A stretch of 13,791 nt of DNA from Paracoccaceae bacterium (GTDB lineage: Bacteria > Pseudomonadota > Alphaproteobacteria > Rhodobacterales > Rhodobacteraceae), in NCBI GenBank assembly GCA_007120685.1, contig SKNG01000166.1, positions 1 to 13,791 of the forward strand, written 5' to 3'. How positions within the stretch are numbered: position 1 is the first letter of the stretch; the number at the start of each line of letters is the position of its first letter. A program made the position numbers and the translations under genes. Below the pieces are notes generated by a model that had not been told where the DNA came from, did no database searches, and was given only the letters and a program-made list of their open reading frames with translations. Below are positions 7,810 to 13,791 of the stretch, piece by piece.

Positions 7810-8613
7810 TTACCGGGGATCACGCAGCAGGATCACCTCCAGCCGGTTGTTGCGGCTCGCCATCGGGTTTCTGACCGCCGGGCGCCGGTCGGCATGGCCG
7901 GTCACCCGCGCCAGCCGCGCCCCGTCCAGCCCGGCCTCTTCCATCAGAAGGCGCATCCGCTCGGCCCGCGCCATGGACAGGCTCCAGCGTGGGTCGTCGC
8001 GCTGCACAACGGTATAGCTGCGCGTATGCCCCTCTACCGAGGCCGGGTTGGTGACCAAGGCCATGACTTCGACCAGCAGGCCGGCGATCACCCGAAGGAT
8101 CGGGCGCGGATCGCTGGTATCGGGGTCGAAAAGCGGACTCTCGGGCAGATCGAAGACCTCGATCACCAGACCCTTGTCGGTAACGCGAGTCACGATATGG
8201 CGCAGCGCCTCGGTCATTACCGCACTTTCGCCACCCAGGCCGCGCAGACGCCGGGCGAGTTCCTCCAGCGTCTCGGTCTGGGCCAGCCCCTGGGCGCCTC
8301 TTTCCGGCATGTTGTCGAGCTGTGTCTGGTCGGGGCCCAGATTATCGCGCCGCGCCTGCTCGTCGCCGCCCAGCAGCCCTTCGCCGCCTGAAGCCAGCCT
8401 GTGGATGGGGACGGACGGGTTAAAGTAATCCGCCAGCCCGCGTCGCTGCGATTCAGTTGTTGCGCCCAGCAGCCACATCATAAGGAAAAACGCCATCATC
8501 GCCGTCACGAAGTCGGCGTAGGCAACCTTCCACGCACCGCCATGATGGCCGTGCGGTGCAGAGACCTTTTTCCTTTTGATGACGACAGGCGCGGCTTCGT
8601 TCTGCCGGCTCAT
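7810..8613 (-). CDS. motB: MotB, flagellar motor stator protein
   Basis: MotB pairs with MotA to form the proton-driven stator and anchors it to peptidoglycan. The 267-residue product has a basic N-terminus (VIKRKK), then the family signature GAWKVAYADFVTAMMAFFLMMWLL at residues 26-49, forming the single membrane helix. D34 in AYADF is the expected ion-carrying aspartate. A linker and periplasmic helix (about 55-130) lead to an OmpA-like peptidoglycan-binding domain: GLVIEVFD (148-155), GHTR (195-198), WSLSMARAERMRLLMEEAG (210-228), GHADRRP (239-245) and NNRLEVILLR (255-264). The usual Asp of the GHTD motif is Arg198 by my alignment. A GGGTGA site lies 5 nt before the ATG. It is the first gene of the flagellar block as seen here; no motA is present in the window. 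Confidence 0.95.
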   Translation of the reverse strand: MSRQNEAAPVVIKRKKVSAPHGHHGGAWKVAYADFVTAMMAFFLMMWLLGATTESQRRGLADYFNPSVPIHRLASGGEGLLGGDEQARRDNLGPDQTQLDNMPERGAQGLAQTETLEELARRLRGLGGESAVMTEALRHIVTRVTDKGLVIEVFDLPESPLFDPDTSDPRPILRVIAGLLVEVMALVTNPASVEGHTRSYTVVQRDDPRWSLSMARAERMRLLMEEAGLDGARLARVTGHADRRPAVRNPMASRNNRLEVILLRDPR

Positions 8614-8797
8614 CCCATCACCCGTTTCTTCACCCGTCTTCAGGGATAGGCGAGAAGTGTGAAACCGGCGTAAACGGCGGCGCTGAGCGCAAGACCCGGG
8701 TGGTGCGGCAAACGCGGGTCAGGCTGCGCGCGCGGCAGGCGACGCTTCTGTCGCCCGAAGGCTGGTCATCTTCATCGCTGGGATGGGGGCGTAGCGA
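8614..8797. other. Spacer between tRNA-Lys and motB
   Basis: This 184-bp stretch must contain the 3' end of the tRNA-Lys transcript and probably the motB promoter, all read on the minus strand. A 6-bp hairpin (GGCGAC 8738-8743 / GTCGCC 8750-8755, 6-nt loop) and a weaker one (GACCCG 8693-8698 / CGGGTC 8715-8720) are visible; neither is followed by a T-run. No recognisable sigma-54, sigma-28 or CtrA motif was found. Confidence 0.4.
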
Positions 8798-8872
8798 TGG
8801 TGAGCCCGGAAGGATTCGAACCTTCGACCAATTGATTAAAAGTCAACTGCTCTACCACTGAGCTACGGGCCC
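8798..8872 (-). tRNA. tRNA-Lys (anticodon UUU)
   Basis: On the minus strand the sequence folds into a full cloverleaf. The acceptor stem GGGCCCG pairs with CGGGCTC (one G-U pair); the D arm is GCTC-AGTGGTA-GAGC; the anticodon stem GTTGA/TCAAT holds the loop CTTTTAA with anticodon TTT; the T arm is GAAGG-TTCGAAT-CCTTC; then discriminator A and an encoded CCA. TTT is read as UUU, decoding AAA/AAG lysine. It starts 15 bp past the stop of the MATE gene on the same strand, so it needs either its own promoter inside the end of that gene or read-through. Confidence 0.97.
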
Positions 8873-8887
8873 GCTCACCGGCGCTAC

Positions 8888-10306
8888 CTAGAAAGAACGC
8901 CCAGCCGGGTCAAGGGAGAAAAACGGCCCGCCCGGCGTCCGCACGGCGCGCCAGAACCGCAGCATCAGCGCCACAGCCGCGACGCTCAGCCCCACCACGA
9001 GACCCAGCCAGAGCCCCACACCTTGCAATCCCGCCTGAAAGGCCAGCGCATAACCGGCCGGTATCCCGATCAGCCAGTAGCTGACCGCCGCGATCACCAT
9101 CGGCACCTTGGTGTCCTGGATGCCGCGCAAGAGACCCATCGCCATGGCCTGCCCGCCGTCGGCAAGCTGGAATATCGCCGCCACCCACAAAAGCGTCACC
9201 CCCAGCGGCACGATCACCGCGCGCTCCGGATCATCCGGCGACAGGAAGGCCCCGACCATCACCTCGCCCAGAACCAGGTAGATGCCCATCGTTGTCACCG
9301 CCACGGCCATCGAGATGATCACCGAGGCCCGCGCCGCCGCGCGCAGTCCCGGCATGTCACGCCGCCCCCGGGCGCGGCCGACCAGCACGGTGGCGGCATT
9401 CGACAGGCCCATGTGGATCATGAAGAACATCGCTGTGATCTCCAGCGCGATGGAATGGGCAGCCAGCGTCTGCGCGCCCAGCCAGCCCATCATCACCGCC
9501 GAGGCCGCGAACATCCCCGTCTCGGCCAGCATCGCCAGGCCGATGGGCAGGCCCAGCGCGTTGACCGCCCGCAGCGCCGCCCAGTCCGGCCGCCAGAACC
9601 GCACCAGCAGCGCATAGCGCCGCAGCGCCGGCAGCCAGGCGGCATAGGCCAGCATCACCCCCAGCGTGAACAGCTGCACCAAGACCGAGGCCACCGCGGC
9701 GCCCCGCGCGCCCATCTCGGCCACGCCCAGGTTGCCGAAGATGAACACCCAGTTGAAGAAGATGTTGACGAACACCGCCGCCACCGTGACCCACAGCACC
9801 ACCTGCGTCCGCCCCAGCGCGGCCAGATAGGCTTTCAGCACCATCACCATCAGCGCCGGCGCCAGCCCCAGCCCGACGATGGCCAGATAGGCTCCGCCCA
9901 GGGTCGAGACCTCGGCCTCCTGCCCCAGGGCCAGCAGGATCGGCTCGGCGCTCACGAAGATCGGCAGCACCAGCAGCGCGTACAGGATCGACAGCCACAG
10001 CCCCATGCGGGCGGCGCGGCGCACCTCGGTCTCGTCATCGCGGGCGGCGGCGGTGGCGACCATGGGCATGACCGCATTGGCATAGCCGGAGCCGAAGGTG
10101 AAGAAGGCAAAGAACACCGTCGCGCCCAGCGCCCCGGCGGCCAGGTCGATGACGCCGTACCAGCCCAGCATGATGGTATCAGTCACATGCAGGCCGAACT
10201 GCGCCATATGGCTGCCGACCAGGGGCAGCCCCAGCCCCAGCACGGCACGCGCCTGCGCCCGGAAACCGAGTGGCGCAGCAGCGGGCATGGAATGGGGGGC
10301 GGACAT
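8888..10306 (-). CDS. MATE-family multidrug/toxin exporter (NorM type)
   Basis: MATE proteins export cationic drugs and metabolites in exchange for Na+ or H+ across the inner membrane. The 472-residue product has about twelve hydrophobic segments in two homologous halves, the normal size for the family. Characteristic stretches are LGLPLVGSHMAQFGLHVTDTIMLGWYGVIDLAAGALG at the first helices, NAVMPMVATAAARDD after helix 2, VFVNIFFNWVFIFG in the middle, and in the second half AETGMFAASAVMMGWLGAQTLAAHSIALEITAMFFMIHMGLSNAATVLVGRARG, matching the NorM pattern of helices 7 and 8. The near-C-terminal GLLRGIQDTKVPMVIAAVSYWLIGIPAGYAL is also typical. The ATG at 10304-10306 lacks a strong ribosome site; Met7 is an alternative. 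Substrate cannot be predicted. It is followed by tRNA-Lys on the same strand and lies 144 bp downstream of the nickel/cobalt transporter gene. Confidence 0.95.
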   Translation of the reverse strand: MSAPHSMPAAAPLGFRAQARAVLGLGLPLVGSHMAQFGLHVTDTIMLGWYGVIDLAAGALGATVFFAFFTFGSGYANAVMPMVATAAARDDETEVRRAARMGLWLSILYALLVLPIFVSAEPILLALGQEAEVSTLGGAYLAIVGLGLAPALMVMVLKAYLAALGRTQVVLWVTVAAVFVNIFFNWVFIFGNLGVAEMGARGAAVASVLVQLFTLGVMLAYAAWLPALRRYALLVRFWRPDWAALRAVNALGLPIGLAMLAETGMFAASAVMMGWLGAQTLAAHSIALEITAMFFMIHMGLSNAATVLVGRARGRRDMPGLRAAARASVIISMAVAVTTMGIYLVLGEVMVGAFLSPDDPERAVIVPLGVTLLWVAAIFQLADGGQAMAMGLLRGIQDTKVPMVIAAVSYWLIGIPAGYALAFQAGLQGVGLWLGLVVGLSVAAVALMLRFWRAVRTPGGPFFSLDPAGRSF

Positions 10307-10383
10307 CGGGAACCAAGGGCTGGGAGCGGTTGAAACAGCCCCCGCTTATGGCCGCGCGGCTGGCGAAGGGAAAGAGCAATCTT

Positions 10384-10400
10384 CCGCCTGCGGAGGCGCC
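10384..10400 (-). terminator. Weak intrinsic-type terminator after the NicO transporter gene
   Basis: On the minus strand CGCCT-CCGC-AGGCG (10385-10398) forms a short GC stem about 50 bp past the stop codon, followed by GGAAGATTGCTCTTT, which has only scattered T residues. The stem is only 5 bp, so the call is tentative. Confidence 0.35.
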
Positions 10401-10426
10401 TGGCTGACGCCTGCAACTGCGCGGCC

Positions 10427-10470
10427 GGTCAGATGGCGGTCAGATGGCGGTCAGATGGCGGCCAGATGCA
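10427..10470. repeat. 11-bp tandem repeat over the NicO gene stop codon
   Basis: The unit GGTCAGATGGC occurs three times perfectly (10427-10437, 10438-10448, 10449-10459), followed by a degenerate fourth copy (GGCCAGATGCA, 10460-10470). On the coding (minus) strand each perfect copy contains TGA. Because 11 is not a multiple of 3, the three TGA codons fall in three different frames; the first is the gene's actual stop (10451-10453). Confidence 0.9.
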
Positions 10471-11470
10471 CCGCTAGCGCACCGGTGACCAGCACCAGCC
10501 CCACCGCCGCCTCCAGCCCGCCGGCCAGCCACAGCCGGCCCGGCCCGGCCAGCCAGCCGCTGCCCAGCCGCATCAGCCCGTCACGCCCTGCCATCAGCGC
10601 GAGCGCCAGCGTGACCGACACGCCTGCCGTGCCCAGCGCCATGGCATAAGCCCCCGCCACGCCGACCCAGATCAGCCCCATCTGCCATGTCAGGAACAAC
10701 AGCAGCAGCGCGCCGGAACAGGGCCGGATGGCGACGGCGGCGATCAGACCGGCAACCTCACGCGGGGTGCTGGCCTGCAGCATGGCGCGCGCCGGTGGCA
10801 GATGGGTGGCGCCGCAATCGGCGCAACCCGGCGGGCAATCGGGCTGGTACACATGCGCCCCCGTCCTGCCCCCGGTCTGCGCGTTCGACAGCATGGCCGC
10901 AGCCGGGCCGGCCGTTGCCAGCATCGGCCCTGCCGATCCCGCCGCCGTCACCAGCGCCAGCCGTCGCCAGGCCCGCCAGATCAACCACAGCCCCAGCCCG
11001 GCCAGCGCGATCAATCCGGCCGGCGCCAGCACGCTGCGTTCGAGTTCGGCCAACGTGCCGCGCCCCAGCCCCACCGCCAGGGCGAGGCCAAGCACCAGTG
11101 CCACCGCCACGCTGGCCTGCGCCAGCGCCGCCGCCAGACCGATCCCGGCCAGCCGCATTGCGCCAACCCGGCGCGCCACACCGTAGGCCCCCAACAGGGC
11201 CTTGCCATGCCCCGGCCCCATCGCGTGCAGGAAACCGTAGCTGAAGCACAGCCCCATGAGCGCCCAGAAGGCCGCCCCCTGCCCCCGGCTCACCCCGCGC
11301 AGGGCCTGCGCCAGATCGGCCTGGAAGGCCGCCTGCATCGATAGAAGCCAGCGCCCGAAGGGCTGCAGCACCGGGGCCAACGCCGCCTGCACGGGTGCTG
11401 CAAGCGGCCCGGCAAGCACCGTCCAGATGGCAAGGGCAGAGGCCGAAAGGACAAGCAGGAACCGGGTCAT
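10451..11470 (-). CDS. NicO/RcnA-family nickel/cobalt transporter
   Basis: NicO-family permeases move Ni2+ or Co2+ across the inner membrane; RcnA members export them. The 339-residue product has a hydrophobic N-terminus that may be a signal anchor (FLLVLSASALAIWTVLAGPLAA), six or more membrane segments, and two family signatures: FLHAMGPGHGK (80-90) with the metal-site histidines H82 and H88, and IRPCSG (248-253). Between them, about residues 195-232 form a hydrophilic loop with a Cys/His cluster: H206, C212, C216, C219 and H223 (CPPGCADC), a likely metal-sensing or binding loop. The start ATG has no clear ribosome site and no alternative is better. The last codons lie in an 11-bp tandem repeat. 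A NicO-type uptake or efflux role cannot be separated from sequence alone; no DUF1007 partner or RcnR-like regulator is visible beside it. Confidence 0.88.
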   Translation of the reverse strand: MTRFLLVLSASALAIWTVLAGPLAAPVQAALAPVLQPFGRWLLSMQAAFQADLAQALRGVSRGQGAAFWALMGLCFSYGFLHAMGPGHGKALLGAYGVARRVGAMRLAGIGLAAALAQASVAVALVLGLALAVGLGRGTLAELERSVLAPAGLIALAGLGLWLIWRAWRRLALVTAAGSAGPMLATAGPAAAMLSNAQTGGRTGAHVYQPDCPPGCADCGATHLPPARAMLQASTPREVAGLIAAVAIRPCSGALLLLFLTWQMGLIWVGVAGAYAMALGTAGVSVTLALALMAGRDGLMRLGSGWLAGPGRLWLAGGLEAAVGLVLVTGALAVHLAAI

Positions 11471-11491
11471 GCCGGACGTTCTAGCCGATAC

Positions 11492-11512
11492 GGGCGGCGG
11501 AATGAACCGCCC
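11492..11512 (-). promoter_or_regulatory. Small stem-loop just upstream of the NicO gene
   Basis: GGGCGG (11492-11497) pairs with CCGCCC (11507-11512) around a 9-nt loop, ending 21 bp before the start codon of the transporter. It could be a leader structure or part of the htpX terminator region. Six-bp GC stems are common by chance here. Confidence 0.2.
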
Positions 11513-11522
11513 CGGCCCGATT

Positions 11523-11542
11523 ACCGGCGATCCACCGCCGGT
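11523..11542 (-). terminator. Stem-loop immediately after the htpX stop codon
   Basis: ACCGGCG (11523-11529) and CGCCGGT (11536-11542) pair perfectly around a 6-nt loop and abut the htpX TGA. There is no T-run after it (TAATCG), so it may act as a weak terminator or a 3'-end stabiliser between htpX and the downstream transporter gene. Confidence 0.4.
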
Positions 11543-12433
11543 TCAGCCCCAGGGGCCACTTCCCCCGCCCGCACCGCGCGAGACGCCACCGTCTGACACG
11601 CCCATATCGGATGCCAGCTTCTGCAGCGCCGCGATGCGGTTCGGCGTCGACGGATGAGTGGAGAACAGCTTGTCGCGCTTGTGCACATGCAGCGGGTTGA
11701 TGATGAACATATGCGCCGTGGCCGGGTTCTGTTCGGCCCGGTCGTTGTCGATGCGGGCCGCACCCTGCTGGATGCGCTCCAGCGCCGAGGCCAGCCACAG
11801 CGGGTTGCCGCAGATCTCGGCCCCAACGCGGTCGGCCTCGTACTCGCGCGAGCGCGAGATCGCCATCTGAACCAGCGCGGCGGCCAGCGGCGCCAGGATC
11901 ATCATGGCGATCACCGCGATGGGATTGGCGTTGCGCCCGCGCCCGAAGATCAGCGCGAAATTTGCCAGCATCGAGATGGCACCGGCAAAGGTGGCGGTGA
12001 TCGTCATGATCAGCGTGTCGTAGTTGCGGATATGGGCCAGTTCGTGCGCCATCACCGCCGCCACCTCCTCGCGCGAGAGGCGGCGCATCAGGCCGGTGGT
12101 GGCGGCAACGGCAGCATTGTCCGGGTTGCGGCCGGTGGCAAAGGCATTGGGCTGGTCTTCCTCGATGATGTAGATCTTCGGCACCGGCATGCCGGCATTG
12201 TCGGCCAGCCGCACCACCATCTCCTGCAGTTCCGGCGCCGTATGGGCATCCACGGGCCGGGCATTGTACATGCGCAGCACCATCTGGTCGGAATTCCACC
12301 AGGCAAAGGCGTTCATGCCGATGGCGACGGCCAGCGCGATCAGCGTGCCCGCGCCCCCGCCGATGGCATAGCCCACGGCCAGAAATAGCGCGGTCATCGC
12401 GGCCATCAGGATGGCGGTCTTGACATAACCCAT
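11543..12433 (-). CDS. htpX: HtpX, membrane-bound zinc metalloprotease (M48)
   Basis: HtpX degrades misfolded inner-membrane proteins alongside FtsH and is stress-induced in other bacteria. The 296-residue product has two N-terminal membrane helices (about 5-22 and 27-43) and the zinc motif H130-E-L-A-H134. Two further hydrophobic segments follow (about 140-163 and 172-192), then S-R-E197-Y-E-A-D201, where E197 is the likely third zinc ligand. Other family stretches are PVPKIYIIEEDQPNAFATGRNP, FIINPLHVHKRDKLFSTHPSTPNRIAAL and a Gly-rich tail ending SGPWG. I chose ATG 12431-12433 because GGAGGG lies 5 nt upstream and the product then starts with the usual MGYVKTAILMA; an ATG 18 codons earlier would enter the divergent gene's leader. 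It is divergent from a methyltransferase gene with a 73-bp gap and lies 72 bp upstream of the NicO gene on the same strand. Confidence 0.96.
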   Translation of the reverse strand: MGYVKTAILMAAMTALFLAVGYAIGGGAGTLIALAVAIGMNAFAWWNSDQMVLRMYNARPVDAHTAPELQEMVVRLADNAGMPVPKIYIIEEDQPNAFATGRNPDNAAVAATTGLMRRLSREEVAAVMAHELAHIRNYDTLIMTITATFAGAISMLANFALIFGRGRNANPIAVIAMMILAPLAAALVQMAISRSREYEADRVGAEICGNPLWLASALERIQQGAARIDNDRAEQNPATAHMFIINPLHVHKRDKLFSTHPSTPNRIAALQKLASDMGVSDGGVSRGAGGGSGPWG

Positions 12434-12438
12434 TTGAA

Positions 12439-12444
12439 CCCTCC
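12439..12444 (-). promoter_or_regulatory. Ribosome binding site that decides the htpX start
   Basis: On the minus strand GGAGGG sits 5 nt before the ATG at 12431-12433, favouring the 296-residue HtpX over the 314-residue reading. Confidence 0.8.
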
Positions 12445-12479
12445 GATACTCTGGCGCAGATATGTGTTGCGGGCCCCTG

Positions 12480-12489
12480 GCTTGCAAGC
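12480..12489. promoter_or_regulatory. 10-bp palindrome in htpX/methyltransferase divergent spacer
   Basis: GCTTGCAAGC is a perfect palindrome lying 17 bp before the methyltransferase ATG and 46 bp before the htpX ATG. The 73-bp spacer must carry promoters in both directions. No good -35/-10 pair was found, so its role as an operator is a guess. Confidence 0.2.
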
Positions 12490-12506
12490 GGGAAGGAAGG
12501 GTAGAG

Positions 12507-13271
12507 ATGAGCGAAACACCGGTGGCCGGGCAGGCCTGGTCGGCGCAGGGCTATGCGCGCGATGCGGGCTTCGTGCCGGCGCTGGGCGCGCCGCTCCTGG
12601 CGCTGCTGAATGCAAGGCCGGGCGAGCAGGTGCTGGATCTGGGCTGCGGCGACGGGGTGCTGACGGCGCGGCTGATGGAGACCGGCGCGCAGGTCACGGG
12701 GCTGGAGCCGGACCCGGACATGGCGCGCGCGGCCCGGGCGCGGGGGGTGCAGGTGATCGAGCAGGACGCGCATGACCCCTTTGGCGCGGGGGCCTATGAC
12801 GCGGTGTTTTCCAACGCCGCGCTGCACTGGATGCGCGATGCGCCGCGCGTGCTGGCCAATGCCTTCGCCGCGCTGCGCCCGGGCGGGCGGCTGGTGGCCG
12901 AACAGGGGGGCTTCGGCAATGTGGCGGCGGTGGTCACCGCGCTGATGGCGGCGCTGGAGGCCGGCGGGCACAAGGCGCCGGCGCGCCCGGTCTGGGATTT
13001 CCCCTCGGTCACGGGTCAGCGGGCGCGACTGCAAGCGGCGGGGTTCGCGGTCGAGCAGATCGCCCTGATCCCCCGCCCCACGCCGCTGCCCACAGGGATC
13101 GAGGGCTGGCTGGCCACCTTCGCCGGCCCTTTCCTGGCGGCCGTGCCGGAGGCGGCGCGCGAGGGCGTGCTGGCCGACTGCACCCGCCGGCTGGGCGCGC
13201 TGTATGACCCGCATGAGGGCTGGATCGCCGATTACATGCGCCTGCGCTTTGTGGCGCGAAAGCCGGCTTAG
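12507..13271 (+). CDS. Class I SAM-dependent methyltransferase
   Basis: The 254-residue product has the Rossmann-type methyltransferase signatures in order: motif I V42-L-D-L-G-C-G-D-G50, which binds S-adenosylmethionine; the acidic end of beta-2 at E67 (VTGLEPD), contacting the ribose; QDAHD at about 86-90; YDAVFSNAALHWM at 97-109; and LRPGGRLV at 123-130. The SNAALHWM stretch resembles trans-aconitate methyltransferase (Tam) and related small-molecule enzymes, so a small-molecule acceptor is likely, but the substrate is not readable from sequence. The ATG at 12507 is preceded by AGGAAGG with a 6-nt spacing; an ATG 15 codons earlier would place the start in the htpX leader and has no ribosome site. 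It is divergent from htpX and convergent with the kinase gene, so it is probably monocistronic. Confidence 0.93.
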   Translation: MSETPVAGQAWSAQGYARDAGFVPALGAPLLALLNARPGEQVLDLGCGDGVLTARLMETGAQVTGLEPDPDMARAARARGVQVIEQDAHDPFGAGAYDAVFSNAALHWMRDAPRVLANAFAALRPGGRLVAEQGGFGNVAAVVTALMAALEAGGHKAPARPVWDFPSVTGQRARLQAAGFAVEQIALIPRPTPLPTGIEGWLATFAGPFLAAVPEAAREGVLADCTRRLGALYDPHEGWIADYMRLRFVARKPA

Positions 13272-13284
13272 GCCAGGCGCGGGA

Positions 13285-13304
13285 ACGGGCCTTCGAAGGC
13301 CCGT
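13285..13304. terminator. Perfect 20-bp palindrome P1 after the methyltransferase gene
   Basis: The sequence ACGGGCCTTCGAAGGCCCGT is a perfect palindrome centred on TTCGAA, starting 13 bp after the methyltransferase stop. It abuts palindrome P2. With its left flank GGGA it repeats the half-site GGGAACGGGC also found in P3. It probably helps form a terminator for the + strand gene. Confidence 0.7.
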
Positions 13305-13327
13305 ACGCGCGTTCGAACGCGCGTTTT
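13305..13327 (+). terminator. Palindrome P2 with T-run, intrinsic terminator
   Basis: The palindrome ACGCGCGTTCGAACGCGCGT (13305-13324) is perfect, starts at the base after P1, and is followed by TTT, giving TTTT at 13324-13327. Stem plus T-run is the classical layout for an intrinsic terminator of the methyltransferase transcript. Confidence 0.75.
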
Positions 13328-13382
13328 CCGTCGCGCTGAGCGGGCAGGGGCGTTTCGGATGTCCTCAGGCTGATCGCTGAAG

Positions 13383-13405
13383 CAGGGCGGAGAGGCTGCG
13401 CCCTG
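13383..13405. repeat. Small hairpin in the palindrome cluster
   Basis: CAGGGCG (13383-13389) pairs with CGCCCTG (13399-13405) around a 9-nt loop. It lies between P2 and P3 in the same convergent spacer. Confidence 0.4.
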
Positions 13406-13413
13406 AAAGAGGC

Positions 13414-13441
13414 GGGAACGGGCTTTCGAAAGCCCGTTCCC
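13414..13441 (-). terminator. Perfect 28-bp palindrome P3 after the kinase gene
   Basis: The left arm GGGAACGGGCTTTC (13414-13427) and its exact complement (13428-13441) form a perfect palindrome centred on TTCGAA. It lies 33 bp past the kinase stop on the minus strand and leads into CTTT on that strand. Its arm matches P1 and its flank apart from one base. It is flanked by the direct repeat AGGCG (13410-13414 and 13442-13446). It probably terminates the kinase transcript. Confidence 0.7.
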
Positions 13442-13474
13442 AGGCGTCGCCCGTGGACGTCCGGCGAAGGCGGA

Positions 13475-13791
13475 TCAGACCAGCCCCTCGGCCTTCAGCC
13501 GCGCGCGCACGTCGCTTTGCGGGCGCCCGCCGATATGGCCGATCACCTCGGCCGCCGCGATGCAGCCCATGCGCCCCGCGGTTTCCAGCGAATGCCCGGT
13601 GGCGATGCCATACAGGAACCCGGCGGCGAACTGATCGCCCGCGCCAGTGGCATCGACCGGTACCGTGCGCTCCACCGGCACCTCGACATGATGGCCCGCG
13701 TGCATCAGCACCACCGGATCGCCCGAGCGTGTGCAGACCAGCATCTCGCACTCCCCCGCCGCCTGGGCCAGCGCGTCGTCGATATCGTTGG
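13475..13791 (-). CDS. PfkB-family kinase, probably adenosine kinase, 5' part cut by window edge
   Basis: The C-terminal 104 residues are visible; the frame runs off the right edge without a stop. The PfkB signature 2 is present in TVPVDATGAGDQFAAGFLYG: the GAGD motif forms the anion hole and its Asp is the catalytic base for phosphoryl transfer from ATP to a sugar or nucleoside hydroxyl. The tail TAGRMGCIAAAEVIGHIGGRPQSDVRARLKAEGLV resembles alphaproteobacterial proteins annotated as adenosine kinase, where AAEVI-GARP is common. The substrate call is from that resemblance and is uncertain; ribokinase-type or fructokinase alternatives are possible. It converges on the methyltransferase gene across a spacer rich in palindromes. 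Confidence 0.88.
   Translation of the reverse strand, partial: NDIDDALAQAAGECEMLVCTRSGDPVVLMHAGHHVEVPVERTVPVDATGAGDQFAAGFLYGIATGHSLETAGRMGCIAAAEVIGHIGGRPQSDVRARLKAEGLV

Noticed and set aside
8738..8755. Hairpin as tRNA-Lys terminator
   Set aside because: Only 6 bp, no T-run, and such stems are expected by chance here.
9023..10333. 436-codon + strand frame opposite the MATE gene
   Set aside because: The protein is almost entirely Gln/His/Arg-rich, the mirror of a hydrophobic gene; no motif is visible.
12457..12488. Heat-shock sigma-32 type promoter for htpX (CTTG ... CATATCT on the minus strand)
   Set aside because: The elements match fairly well but are 20 nt apart, longer than the usual spacing.
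11481..13214. 577-codon - strand frame across htpX and the methyltransferase
   Set aside because: It is an out-of-frame shadow of htpX joined to the antisense of the methyltransferase; both real genes have strong motifs.
13281..13446. CRISPR array or insertion-sequence remnant in the palindrome cluster
   Set aside because: There are only two similar arms, no regular repeat-spacer unit, no transposase fragment and no terminal inverted repeats enclosing a gene.

Overview
The window is GC-rich chromosomal DNA with protein and gene-order features typical of Rhodobacterales (Alphaproteobacteria). The evidence is the style of the flagellar axial proteins, an FtsY with a Pro/Ala-rich linker, an HtpX with a Gly-rich tail, and a CtrA-like box in front of a flagellar gene. 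No mobile element, phage gene, CRISPR array or rRNA was seen.

Layout. (1) 1-437 (-): truncated AlkB/desaturase-type di-iron membrane enzyme, divergent from ftsY, with a 15-bp inverted repeat between them. (2) 551-2261 (+): ftsY (SRP receptor GTPase), then an unrecognised 194-aa membrane-anchored protein overlapping it by 8 bp. (3) 2262-2656: a gene-free stretch between convergent operons, holding one 10-bp stem-loop. (4) 2657-8613 (-): a flagellar block read motB, flgE, flgK, flgL, flgI: stator protein, hook, two hook-filament junction proteins, P-ring. flgK/flgL/flgI are separated by 1 bp or overlap by 4 bp, so they are probably translationally coupled. A CtrA-type box sits just upstream of flgE. 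(5) 8798-8872 (-): tRNA-Lys(UUU), 15 bp downstream of a MATE-family exporter (8888-10306, -). (6) 10451-11470 (-): NicO/RcnA-type nickel/cobalt transporter whose stop codon lies in an 11-bp tandem repeat. (7) 11543-12433 (-): HtpX membrane protease, divergent from a SAM-dependent methyltransferase (12507-13271, +). (8) 13272-13474: a palindrome-rich convergent spacer with three perfect TTCGAA-centred palindromes. (9) 13475-13791 (-): 3' part of a PfkB-family (probably adenosine) kinase.

The flagellar genes form one coherent functional unit: torque (MotB), hook (FlgE), junction (FlgK, FlgL) and periplasmic bushing (FlgI). The remaining genes are housekeeping or transport functions with no evident shared pathway.

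I did not find a clearly new biological system. The best leads are the repeated TTCGAA palindromes, the CtrA-like box, the orphan protein coupled to ftsY, the very long N-terminus of FlgI, and the triple-frame stop repeat.
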